Of a stretch of 17,419 nucleotides of DNA, positions 6,193-12,235 are shown in pieces. Position numbers and translations under genes: made by a program. Numbering within the stretch: the stretch's first letter is position 1; the number at the start of each line of letters is the position of its first letter. The DNA is from Candidatus Brocadiaceae bacterium (GTDB lineage: Bacteria; Planctomycetota; MHYJ01; JACQXL01; CAKKQI01): positions 1-17,419 of the forward strand of contig CAKKQI010000341.1 in the NCBI GenBank assembly GCA_919901895.1, written 5' to 3'. The notes under the pieces are model-generated. The model was given only the letters and a program-made list of their open reading frames with translations, was not told where the DNA came from and did no database searches.

Positions 6193-6198
6193 TTTATA
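6193..6198 (-). promoter_or_regulatory. -10-like box 6 bases before the birA start
   Basis: On the minus strand TATAAA (6198-6193) is followed by six bases and then the birA ATG. No convincing -35 is seen. With no ribosome site present it may mark a leaderless start. Confidence 0.3.
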
Positions 6199-6231
6199 TT
6201 TTTGTAACTCAACTCTTCCCGAATGAAGCCA

Positions 6232-6252
6232 CCCGATAATTTTATTATCAGG
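6232..6252. repeat. Hairpin across the nadC stop codon
   Basis: CCCGATAAT and ATTATCAGG pair over 9 bp with one wobble around TTT. The hairpin contains the nadC stop (6250-6248). No U-run follows on the minus strand, so it is not a standard terminator. It may protect the 3' end or attenuate read-through to birA. Confidence 0.5.
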
Positions 6253-7174
6253 TTATTATTTTCATGGAAATATCCAGCGCCGGTGCAGAATGGGTTATTG
6301 CCCCAACGGAAATAAAATCTACGCCTATGCGGGCGACCAGGCCAATGTTATTTAAGTTAACACCGCCGGAAACTTCCAGTTTCGGTCGGGGTAGTTTCAA
6401 TCTATTTCGCAGCGCCACCGCCCGGTGAATATCTTTTAGTCCCATATTATCCAGCATTATTATATCCGGCCTGAAAGGTAATGCCAACGTAAATTCTGAT
6501 AAGTTCTTAACCTCAATTTCAACGTTGATACGTTTACGGTTACGTAATCGGTCTAATTTACTCAGGGTGTAAATTACGGGATGGGTCCCCTTGGGCGACC
6601 CGCTACTTAATACGGCCAGATGATTATTTTTAATTAACACGCCATCATATAATCCCATCCGGTGATTTACCCCGCCGCCGGTGCGCACGGCATATTTATC
6701 CAGAAGCCGCCAGCCGGGAACGGTTTTACGGGTATCAAGAATTTTCACCCGGCCACAGTGGGATACCCCACGTGGTATCCTATATTTTTTTACTTTCCGG
6801 ACGAACTTATTGGCATAAGTGGCGATACCGGAAAGCCGTTGTAAGAAATTAAGAACAACCCGTTCGCCGGACAGAATGGCCCGGGCCGAGCCGGAAACAA
6901 GCGCAACTTTAGTACCGGCTTTGACCAGAGACCCTTCTCTAACCAGATATTTCACCCTGGTCTTTTTATCCACTATCTGATAAACCTGTTTGATTATAGG
7001 CAGCCCGGCAATAATACCGCTCTGTTTAACTATGAACACGGCTTGCACCTTTTGATTTGCCGGAATAAGCATTCTGGTAGTAATGTCTCCTGTTCCGATG
7101 TCTTCTTTTAAAGCAAGTTTGATTAAATCAAAATATAATTTTTTTGTTTTATAGAAATAGTCGGTTGTTTTCAT
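6248..7174 (-). CDS. nadC: Nicotinate-nucleotide pyrophosphorylase (carboxylating), quinolinate phosphoribosyltransferase
   Basis: NadC converts quinolinate and PRPP to nicotinate mononucleotide, the last step of de novo pyridine ring formation for NAD. Visible motifs are [12 protein letters not shown] near residue 23, [19 protein letters not shown] (101-119), [12 protein letters not shown] (145-156), [23 protein letters not shown] (163-185), IIMLDNM (238-244), LEVSGGV and [11 protein letters not shown]. At 308 residues it is longer than the roughly 280-290 usual for the family. The excess lies in two places: about ten residues (IPRGVSHCG, near 132-141) before ILDTRKT, and about ten ([10 protein letters not shown], near 191-200) after KNNH. 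Both are encoded by hairpin-forming DNA. Catalytic motifs are intact, so it should be active. The start ATG overlaps the sucD stop by four bases (ATGA), indicating translational coupling. Confidence 0.94.
   Translation of the reverse strand: MKTTDYFYKTKKLYFDLIKLALKEDIGTGDITTRMLIPANQKVQAVFIVKQSGIIAGLPIIKQVYQIVDKKTRVKYLVREGSLVKAGTKVALVSGSARAILSGERVVLNFLQRLSGIATYANKFVRKVKKYRIPRGVSHCGRVKILDTRKTVPGWRLLDKYAVRTGGGVNHRMGLYDGVLIKNNHLAVLSSGSPKGTHPVIYTLSKLDRLRNRKRINVEIEVKNLSEFTLALPFRPDIIMLDNMGLKDIHRAVALRNRLKLPRPKLEVSGGVNLNNIGLVARIGVDFISVGAITHSAPALDISMKIIT
6583..6601. repeat. Hairpin inside nadC, in-frame insertion 2
   Basis: GGGTCCCC and GGGCGACCC pair with one bulged base around TT. It encodes part of [10 protein letters not shown], about ten residues more than the family spacing between KNNH and the following strand motif. 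Confidence 0.45.
6753..6780. repeat. Double hairpin inside nadC, in-frame insertion 1
   Basis: GGATACC (6761-6767) and GGTATCC (6774-6780) form a perfect 7-bp stem around CCACGT. A smaller CCAC-A-GTGG dyad adjoins at 6753-6761. The stretch encodes IPRGVSHCG, which lies between family motifs that are normally about ten residues closer. Confidence 0.5.
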
Positions 7175-8082
7175 CGGTAGTTCCTCATCACTTGCGCAAC
7201 GGTCTGACCGATTTCCGCCGGGTTAGCTACCATCGTTATGCCGCAGGATCCCAATTTATCAACTTTTTCTTGAGCGGTTCCTGCCCCGCCGGAAATAATC
7301 GCCCCGGCGTGCCCCATTCTTTTTCCTTCAGGGGCGGTCTGTCCGGCAATGAATGCAATTACCGGTTTGGTTACATGCTCCTTTATATACTCGGCCGCTT
7401 CTTCTTCCATCGTCCCGCCAATTTCACCGATTAAAACAATCACCTCTGTTTCCGGGTCGGACTGGAAGAGCTCCAAAATTTCGCTAAAAGACATTCCGAC
7501 AATCGCATCGCCACCGATTCCGACGCAGGTTGATTGGCCTAATCCCTGGTTAGTAATCTGCCAAACGGCTTCGTAAGTAAGCGTCCCGCTGCGGGAAACC
7601 ACACCGACCGTCCCTTTTTTATGGATATAACCTGGCATAATACCGACTTTGGCTTCACCAGGCGTGGTTAATCCCGGACAATTCGGCCCGATTAACCGCA
7701 CGCCTTTTCCCTTATAAAATTTGTAGATTTTAACCATATCCAAAGTCGGGATTCCCTCGGTAATACAAACAACCAGATTAAGACCGGATTCAGCTGCTTC
7801 CCTCAAAGCATCAATGGCAAAAGCGGCCGGCACAAAAACCACGCTGGTGTTAGCCCCAGTTTCGCGCACGGCCTCGGCGACCGTATTAAAAATGGGTACC
7901 GGCTTATCTCGGCCAGAAACGGGGTCGCCTCCGGCGAAAAATAATTGCCCACCTTTACGCGGCGTTACCCCGGCGACTATCTCTGTCCCATATTCCAGCA
8001 TCTGGCGGGCATGGAAACTCCCGGCCGAACCGGTAATGCCCTGAACAACGACCCGGGTATTTTTATTCACAAGAATAGCCAA
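7171..8082 (-). CDS. sucD: Succinate--CoA ligase (ADP-forming) subunit alpha
   Basis: SucD is the CoA-binding, phosphohistidine-bearing subunit of succinyl-CoA synthetase. It makes succinate and ATP/GTP from succinyl-CoA in the TCA cycle. Visible are VQGITGSAG (14-22), [13 protein letters not shown] (131-143), [10 protein letters not shown] (162-171), GIGGD (188-192) and [10 protein letters not shown] with the phosphorylated His at about residue 258. The start is TTG at 8082, because it gives the family N-terminus [10 protein letters not shown] and has GTGAG upstream; a GTG four codons later is the alternative. A stretch of about 12 residues after PRKGG ([13 protein letters not shown]) is longer than in E. 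coli. It lies 35 bases downstream of sucC and overlaps nadC by four bases. Confidence 0.95.
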   Translation of the reverse strand: MAILVNKNTRVVVQGITGSAGSFHARQMLEYGTEIVAGVTPRKGGQLFFAGGDPVSGRDKPVPIFNTVAEAVRETGANTSVVFVPAAFAIDALREAAESGLNLVVCITEGIPTLDMVKIYKFYKGKGVRLIGPNCPGLTTPGEAKVGIMPGYIHKKGTVGVVSRSGTLTYEAVWQITNQGLGQSTCVGIGGDAIVGMSFSEILELFQSDPETEVIVLIGEIGGTMEEEAAEYIKEHVTKPVIAFIAGQTAPEGKRMGHAGAIISGGAGTAQEKVDKLGSCGITMVANPAEIGQTVAQVMRNYR

Positions 8083-8097
8083 AATAAATTCTCACTA

Positions 8098-8120
8098 TAA
8101 AATTTTGGGACAAAATTTTA
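8098..8120. repeat. AT-rich palindrome, copy 4 (sucC-sucD junction)
   Basis: A perfect 10-bp stem, TAAAATTTTG / CAAAATTTTA, with a GGA triloop. On the minus strand its first three bases are the TAA stop of sucC. It occupies most of the 35-base gap before sucD and could tune the ratio of the two subunits. Confidence 0.75.
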
Positions 8121-9281
8121 TTTTATAAAACCAACCACTTTTTTAGCTGCTTCATTCATCGTATCCACCGAAACGATATTCAACCCTGATTTTTTGATAA
8201 TATTTTTGCCTAATTCAACATTGGTTCCTTCTAACCGCACGACCAATGGTAAACGCAAACCAACCTGTTTTACGGCCGTGGTAATTCCTTCGGCAATCAC
8301 ATCGCATTTCATTATCCCGCCAAAAATATTTACTAAGATCGCCTTAACATTTTTATTCGCCAACAACAGTTTAAACGCTTCGGTTACCTGTTCCACGCTG
8401 GCCCCGCCGCCCACGTCCAGAAAATTCGCCGGTTCGCCGCCGTGCAGTTTAATCAAATCCATTGTTGACATCGCCAGACCGGCGCCATTGACCAGACAAC
8501 CGATATTGCCGTCCAGGCCGACATAACTCAATCCAAATTTTGATGCCTCGGCTTCCAGCGGGTCTTCCTGGGTAAGGTCACGCCAACCGACTAAATCCTT
8601 ATGCCGGAAAAGCGCCCGGTCATCAAGGTTAATCTTGGCATCCAGCGCCACTAATTTTCCGTCTTTGGTTATCACCAGCGGGTTTATCTCAGCCAGACTG
8701 CAGTCATTTTCAAGAAACAAACGGGCCAACGACGTTAATATCGGTTTAAGGTGAAAGGCGAAAGGTTTAAGATTTTCTTTTTGAAGTAATTCGTTTATCC
8801 GGTCAAGTGGTAACTCTGGCGGCGAGTCTATTAATACTTTGACTATTTTCTCCGGTGCGCGGCGAGCCAGTTCTTCTATTTCCATTCCGCCTTCAGTGGA
8901 AAACATCATTACCGGACAGGCCTTCTGGCGGTCAATCGCGATTCCCAGATAAAGTTCCCGTCCCGCTTCAGCCGGAAACAATTCCTCAACTAAAATTTTA
9001 TTGACCGGTTTCCCTTTCGGCCCGGTTTGATGGGTAATGAGTGTTTGTCCGAGCAATTCAGCCGCGGCTTTTTCGGCTTCAGCCGGTAAGGAAACAATTT
9101 TAATCCCTCCGGCTTTGCCTCGTCCTCCGGCGTGAATCTGCGCCTTAACCGCTCCTCTGGAAATATTTAGATTCTTAAATATTTCCGCCGCCCGACTGGG
9201 ATTATCGGTTACTTCACCACGAGGGATATTAATACCATATTTAGTCAATAATTGTTTGGCCTGGTATTCGTGCAGATTCAT
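8118..9281 (-). CDS. sucC: Succinate--CoA ligase (ADP-forming) subunit beta
   Basis: SucC is the ATP-grasp, nucleotide- and succinate-binding subunit partnered with SucD. The 387-residue length is normal. Visible are MNLHEYQAKQLL at the start, AVKAQIHAGGRGKAGG (about 44-59), a LAEINPLV block in the ATP-grasp domain, ALDAKINLDDRA, GLDGNIGCLVNGAGLAM, NFLDVGGGA, VNIFGGIMKCDVIA and VVRLEGTN. The ATG at 9281-9279 overlaps the stop of a short upstream frame as TAATG, and a 12-bp-stem palindrome ends two bases upstream of it, so no free Shine-Dalgarno is available. Initiation may depend on ribosomes arriving from upstream. Confidence 0.96.
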   Translation of the reverse strand: MNLHEYQAKQLLTKYGINIPRGEVTDNPSRAAEIFKNLNISRGAVKAQIHAGGRGKAGGIKIVSLPAEAEKAAAELLGQTLITHQTGPKGKPVNKILVEELFPAEAGRELYLGIAIDRQKACPVMMFSTEGGMEIEELARRAPEKIVKVLIDSPPELPLDRINELLQKENLKPFAFHLKPILTSLARLFLENDCSLAEINPLVITKDGKLVALDAKINLDDRALFRHKDLVGWRDLTQEDPLEAEASKFGLSYVGLDGNIGCLVNGAGLAMSTMDLIKLHGGEPANFLDVGGGASVEQVTEAFKLLLANKNVKAILVNIFGGIMKCDVIAEGITTAVKQVGLRLPLVVRLEGTNVELGKNIIKKSGLNIVSVDTMNEAAKKVVGFIK

Positions 9282-9282
9282 T

Positions 9283-9309
9283 ATAAAATTTTCCTATGGA
9301 AAATTTTAT
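9283..9309. repeat. AT-rich palindrome, copy 5 (directly before sucC)
   Basis: A perfect 12-bp stem, ATAAAATTTTCC / GGAAAATTTTAT, with a TAT triloop. It fills the space between the MBL-fold remnant and the sucC ATG. One arm supplies the stop codon of the remnant's frame. Confidence 0.8.
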
Positions 9310-9418
9310 TTATAAACAAAAACGGTATTTTTCCCACGTTCTTTACCCTGGTTTTTATCGTGAAATATCGCAATCCCTTTAACTTTAATACCGAATGCCC
9401 CAACCATTGGATTTTCAT
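9306..9418 (-). pseudogene. Remnant of a metallo-beta-lactamase-fold hydrolase (COG2220/UPF0173 type)
   Basis: Two frames read from this short stretch each resemble the same family. From ATG 9418, which overlaps the FHA gene stop as ATGA, the frame gives MKIQWLGHS, the usual start of these hydrolases. One frame over, from about 9401, it gives FGIKVKGIAIFHD and then GKERGKNTVFVYK, matching the internal FHD...RGKNTxFV block. The simplest reading is an internal deletion joined out of frame, which removed the HxHxDH metal-binding region, plus loss of the 3' half, which ends at the palindrome at 9283-9309. The first frame still runs 45 codons to a TAA overlapping the sucC ATG, so a short peptide may be made and would couple translation to sucC. 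Family similarity is from memory; no database search was run. Confidence 0.6.
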
Positions 9419-9975
9419 GGCTGCTTTGTATTTTCCGTAGCCGGTTTCTTTTGTTCCATAATTTTAGCAATCCAGAGTTTACTAAAATTGTAAGACAATA
9501 GAAATAATATGGCGAAAAAGATTAAAATCAGCAAATAATAAAAAATGTTAGTGCGTTTTGCCGGTTCTTTCTGATTATTTTGAGGCGCAGCCAATTTAAT
9601 TTCGGCTTTAGGATTATTGCCTTCCGGTTTCTGTTCTTCTTTCACCTGGCGTGATGGCTGAACCAACTGTTCCGGCGGAGGGGAGCTAACGGAACCTTCT
9701 TCAAATTTAAGTTCGGTCCTTCCAATTGTGACCAAATCGCCCGGCGCTAACCTGCTTTTTTCGATTTTCTGCCCGTTCAGTAATGTTCCGTTCCTGCTTT
9801 TAAGATCTTCTACATAATAACCGTCGGACTCTTTAGCAATGCGAGTATGCTCGCGGGAAGCCATTGAATCATCAATGGCAACTGTATTGGTCCGCATCCG
9901 GCCGATAATCGTTAAATCTTTTACTTCAAATTCCTTTCCTTTGGCCGCACCTTTGGTAATGGTTAATTTGAACAT
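9415..9975 (-). CDS. FHA-domain protein with C-terminal membrane anchor
   Basis: The 186-residue protein starts with a forkhead-associated domain, which binds phosphothreonine peptides. Landmarks are IIGRMRTN (23-30), MASREH (38-43), DLKSRNGTLLNG (57-68) and VTIGRTELKF (82-91). A Pro/Gln/Glu-rich linker runs from about 95 to 140, then a single hydrophobic helix (about 144-163, FYYLLILIFF) and a short charged tail. The FHA domain would face the cytosol with a tail anchor. The start is supported by GGGGAG four bases before the ATG. It lies downstream of tatA with a repeat element between, and its stop overlaps the MBL remnant's start. No Ser/Thr kinase is visible in the window, so the partner is unknown. 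Confidence 0.88.
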   Translation of the reverse strand: MFKLTITKGAAKGKEFEVKDLTIIGRMRTNTVAIDDSMASREHTRIAKESDGYYVEDLKSRNGTLLNGQKIEKSRLAPGDLVTIGRTELKFEEGSVSSPPPEQLVQPSRQVKEEQKPEGNNPKAEIKLAAPQNNQKEPAKRTNIFYYLLILIFFAILFLLSYNFSKLWIAKIMEQKKPATENTKQP

Positions 9976-9990
9976 AATTCTCCCCTATGT

Positions 9991-10108
9991 TAATGATTAC
10001 ACAGATTTTGAAACTGCGATTACACAGATTAAAAATACTATCGTCTAAATATCTTCTATCTTAATCTGTGTAATCTAATCCCGCCTTGCGGGATCAGCGT
10101 AATCATTA
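9991..10108. repeat. 118-bp nested inverted-repeat element B
   Basis: The outer arms TAATGATTAC (9991-10000) and GTAATCATTA (10099-10108) are perfect 10-bp inverted repeats. GATTACACAGATT occurs directly at 9995-10007 and 10018-10030, and inverted at 10063-10075; the second and third pair over 15 bp. A GC-rich hairpin ATCCCGC-CTT-GCGGGAT lies at 10078-10094. The element separates tatA from the FHA gene and leaves a purine-rich ribosome-site-like sequence at both borders. No real ORF is inside. Confidence 0.7.
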
Positions 10109-10123
10109 TATCTCCTCTATTTT

Positions 10124-10447
10124 TTATCCCGGCCGATTTTGATGATCCGGATAAGGTAAATCTGGCGTTGGTTTCACTTCGGTTAAAGCCGCCGGAGGAA
10201 CGGTATTTTTTTTATCAGCCGGCGGGTTTGTGGTAATCTCATCAATTTGGACCGTTTTAAACAGTTCATCTTTAATATTTTTTCGAATGGTTTCCATCGG
10301 ACTAATATTTTCTTTGATTTCGTTCAGGCTACGTTTCATTTCACGGAACCCCCGTCCGAGAGCCTTGGTTACTTCCGGCAGTTTCTCGCCGTATAATACG
10401 AGCAAGAGACCAACAATTACGATTAATTCCAGCGTGCCTAAATTCAT
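10124..10447 (-). CDS. tatA: Twin-arginine translocase subunit TatA/TatB family
   Basis: Tat exports folded proteins across the inner membrane. The 107-residue protein has one N-terminal hydrophobic helix (about 4-19, LGTLELIVIVGLLLVL), then the hinge YGEKLPEV and an amphipathic helix TKALGRGFREMKRSLNEIKENI, followed by a polar, proline-rich tail. This is the standard TatA/B layout. The E before KLPE replaces the more common P/K and does not settle A versus B. No TatC is in the window. The ATG at 10447 has no Shine-Dalgarno sequence, but a perfect TATAAT ends seven bases before it. It heads the minus-strand run toward sucC. Confidence 0.88.
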   Translation of the reverse strand: MNLGTLELIVIVGLLLVLYGEKLPEVTKALGRGFREMKRSLNEIKENISPMETIRKNIKDELFKTVQIDEITTNPPADKKNTVPPAALTEVKPTPDLPYPDHQNRPG

Positions 10448-10454
10448 AAATATA

Positions 10455-10460
10455 ATTATA
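10455..10460 (-). promoter_or_regulatory. -10 box 7 bases before the tatA start
   Basis: On the minus strand a perfect TATAAT (10460-10455) precedes the tatA ATG by seven bases. The -35 region is weak (T-rich). This predicts a leaderless or near-leaderless tatA mRNA. Confidence 0.4.
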
Positions 10461-10494
10461 TCAACCGTAGTAAAAAAAGCGAGAAAAATTTTAA

Positions 10495-10535
10495 AAACTG
10501 TATTTTTTGACAGTTTCTCTGTTTTTTGATAGATT
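10495..10535 (+). promoter_or_regulatory. Promoter and possible operator for ftcD-like gene
   Basis: A perfect -35 TTGACA (10507-10512) is followed after 17 bases by TAGATT (10530-10535), 38 bases before the ATG. The -35 lies in a dyad, AAACTGT (10495-10501) and ACAGTTT (10510-10516), a plausible operator for a repressor of this divergent region. Confidence 0.5.
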
Positions 10536-10552
10536 TTTCCTAATAAAAAGAT

Positions 10553-10575
10553 ATAAATTTACGGAGCAAATTTAT
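10553..10575. repeat. AT-rich palindrome, copy 6, enclosing the ribosome site of the formiminotransferase gene
   Basis: ATAAATTT and AAATTTAT form an 8-bp stem around ACGGAGC. The GGAG in the loop is the likely Shine-Dalgarno, and the AT of the start codon (10574) is in the 3' arm, so the hairpin could gate translation. Confidence 0.6.
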
Positions 10576-11488
10576 GCAAATTGTTCAATGTGTCCCTAAT
10601 TTCAGTGAAGGACGCCGGTCAGAAGTAATTGACACAATTATTACTGAAATCACCTCGGTTCCGAATGTAATGGTTCTTGGCCAGGAAATGGATGCCAGTC
10701 ATCATCGTTCGGTAATTACGTTTGCGGGTTCACCGGCCGGGGTTAAAGAAGCGGCTTTTAAATCAGTCCGCAAAGCGTCCGAACTGATTGATTTAACCAA
10801 ACACCGGGGCGAGCATCCCCGGATGGGGGCAACGGACGTCATTCCTTTTATCCCGCTGAAAAACATTACGATGGCAGAATGCGTAATCTTAGCTCATGAA
10901 TTAGGACAAAAAATCGGTGAGCAATTAAAAATTCCCGTCTTTTTCTATGAAGAGGCGGCCACCCGGCCGGAGCGGAAAAATCTGGCCAACGTCCGAAAAG
11001 GCGGGTTTGAAGGATTACGAGAAGAAATAGGCAGAGACCCGGCGCGTCAACCTGATTTTGGTCCGGCGCGAATTCACCCGACCGCCGGCGCTACGGCCGT
11101 GGGCGCCAGGTTTTTTCTGGTTGCCTATAACATAAACCTTAATACGGATGACCTTCAGATTGCTAAAAAAATCGCCCGGACGATTAGAGAATCCAGCGGC
11201 GGGTTACCTTTTGTTAAGGCCTTGGGTATAATCGTGGAACAGAACGGCAAAAAAATTGCCCAGGTGACGATGAATTTAACTAACTATAAAATTACTCCGA
11301 TGAAAACGGTTTTAACCGCAATAAAGGAAGAAACCCGGAAATCAGGAGTGGAAATTCTGGAAAGTGAATTAATCGGACTCCTACCGGCCGATGCTTTAAC
11401 CGGCACATCACCCGAAGAATTGTTGATTAAAAATTTTAATCCTGAAAAACAAATTATTGAGAACCGGTTGGAAAATTTGGGAATGTAG
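10574..11488 (+). CDS. ftcD: Glutamate formimidoyltransferase (formiminotransferase domain only)
   Basis: This enzyme moves a formimino group between N-formimino-glutamate and tetrahydrofolate, usually in histidine degradation. The 304-residue protein covers the formiminotransferase N- and C-subdomains only, with no cyclodeaminase domain. Visible are QCVPNFSEGRR (5-15), DASHHRSVITF (40-50), GEHPRMGATDVIPF with the expected catalytic His at residue 81, FFYEEAA, FGPARIHPTAGATAVGAR and a MNLTNY block. The start ATG follows GGAG by seven bases. No hutHUI-type genes are in the window, so the role may be folate one-carbon salvage rather than histidine use. It is convergent with the arginine decarboxylase gene, seven bases from its stop. 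Confidence 0.9.
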   Translation: MQIVQCVPNFSEGRRSEVIDTIITEITSVPNVMVLGQEMDASHHRSVITFAGSPAGVKEAAFKSVRKASELIDLTKHRGEHPRMGATDVIPFIPLKNITMAECVILAHELGQKIGEQLKIPVFFYEEAATRPERKNLANVRKGGFEGLREEIGRDPARQPDFGPARIHPTAGATAVGARFFLVAYNINLNTDDLQIAKKIARTIRESSGGLPFVKALGIIVEQNGKKIAQVTMNLTNYKITPMKTVLTAIKEETRKSGVEILESELIGLLPADALTGTSPEELLIKNFNPEKQIIENRLENLGM

Positions 11489-11495
11489 TCATTGG

Positions 11496-12044
11496 TTACG
11501 GCAATAATACTGCGGCGGCGATGACCGTGGTCCACATACCGTTTTTGTAACCGAAAGCGGTTTGCGTGCAATTGGCGGTTTTAACAAATCGTCCGCTGAT
11601 TTTCCAGATTTCTTTTTTCTTGTCCCAGGCGGCGTCGGCATCAAACTCTATCCCTAACGTGCTAGCTAACATTGATGCCGCCAGGTCTTCGGAATAATCG
11701 CCGGCCTGTTGTTCGTTTTCTCCAAAACTGCTGTGTTCGGAAAGATAACCGTATTGATTCCGGTCGGCCGGTATGGCTAATCCGACTGAAGCGGCAATCA
11801 GACGGCGATATTCATTGGTAGCGTTGCGGCTGAGGACACAATAAGTAATCTGTCCATCTCTTAATTTTTTCGCTCCCTTTTCTTGCGAAACCAGAACGCA
11901 ATGCGGCGGAAAAATACTGGAAACATGGACCAGGTTTAAACGGGCGATTTTGGCGTCACGCAAGGCCTCCTCAAAGCTGGCTAATTCTTCTTTATGCCGG
12001 CCGACCCCTTTGGTCAAAAATATTTCGCGCGGTGTAAAAGTCAT
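11496..12044 (-). CDS. Pyruvoyl-dependent arginine decarboxylase
   Basis: The family converts arginine to agmatine, the first step of the arginine route to polyamines. The precursor self-cleaves between two serines, leaving a pyruvoyl group on the alpha chain. The 182-residue protein starts MTFTPREIFLTKGVGRHKE, has NLVHVSSIFPP with the likely cleavage site S42/S43, and later EHSSFGENEQQAG with a Glu in the position of the family's proton donor. The C-terminal half continues through MLASTLGIEF and TAFGYKNGMWTTVIAAAV. ATG at 12044 was chosen over an adjacent in-frame TTG because GGGAAAG precedes it at normal spacing. No agmatinase or spermidine synthase is nearby. It is divergent from yebC. Confidence 0.9.
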   Translation of the reverse strand: MTFTPREIFLTKGVGRHKEELASFEEALRDAKIARLNLVHVSSIFPPHCVLVSQEKGAKKLRDGQITYCVLSRNATNEYRRLIAASVGLAIPADRNQYGYLSEHSSFGENEQQAGDYSEDLAASMLASTLGIEFDADAAWDKKKEIWKISGRFVKTANCTQTAFGYKNGMWTTVIAAAVLLP

Positions 12045-12091
12045 CAAAAATCTTTCCCGATAAAATTAATCGTCCAAAACAATAAAATAAT

Positions 12092-12119
12092 ATTATAAGA
12101 ACTTTTATTTTTATTGCAA
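12092..12119 (-). promoter_or_regulatory. Promoter for the arginine decarboxylase gene
   Basis: On the minus strand TTGCAA (12119-12114), 16 bases, then a perfect TATAAT (12097-12092). The leader before the ATG is about 40 bases. Confidence 0.6.
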
Positions 12120-12179
12120 GTATTTTTTATTTTTCTAATCATAAATATCAGGCCAGCCCTTCTGTTTAAATATAAATTG

Positions 12180-12207
12180 TTGACAAAATCGTTTAAAGTA
12201 GTAATCT
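12180..12207 (+). promoter_or_regulatory. Promoter for yebC-FHA-pdxA
   Basis: A perfect TTGACA (12180-12185) with a weak -10, TAATCT (12202-12207), at 16-base spacing. GAGGAGG follows at 12223-12229, giving yebC a strong ribosome site. The rest of the 191-base divergent gap (12045-12235) is AT-rich with no further feature seen. Confidence 0.4.
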
Positions 12208-12235
12208 ATTTAGCAGGTTCACGAGGAGGAAAAAT

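Noticed and set aside
5687-6226. 179-codon ORF (+) opposite birA
   Set aside because: Antisense shadow of birA, with no recognisable motifs or ribosome site.
6232-6252. nadC-end hairpin as a rho-independent terminator
   Set aside because: The stem is AT-rich, includes the stop codon and is not followed by a U-run on the minus strand.
10056-10106. 16-codon ORF (-) from ATG 10106 with a strong GAGGAG site
   Set aside because: It is encoded entirely by element B repeats (the GC hairpin and GATTACACAGATT arms), so the ribosome-site match is probably a leftover of the flanking gene.
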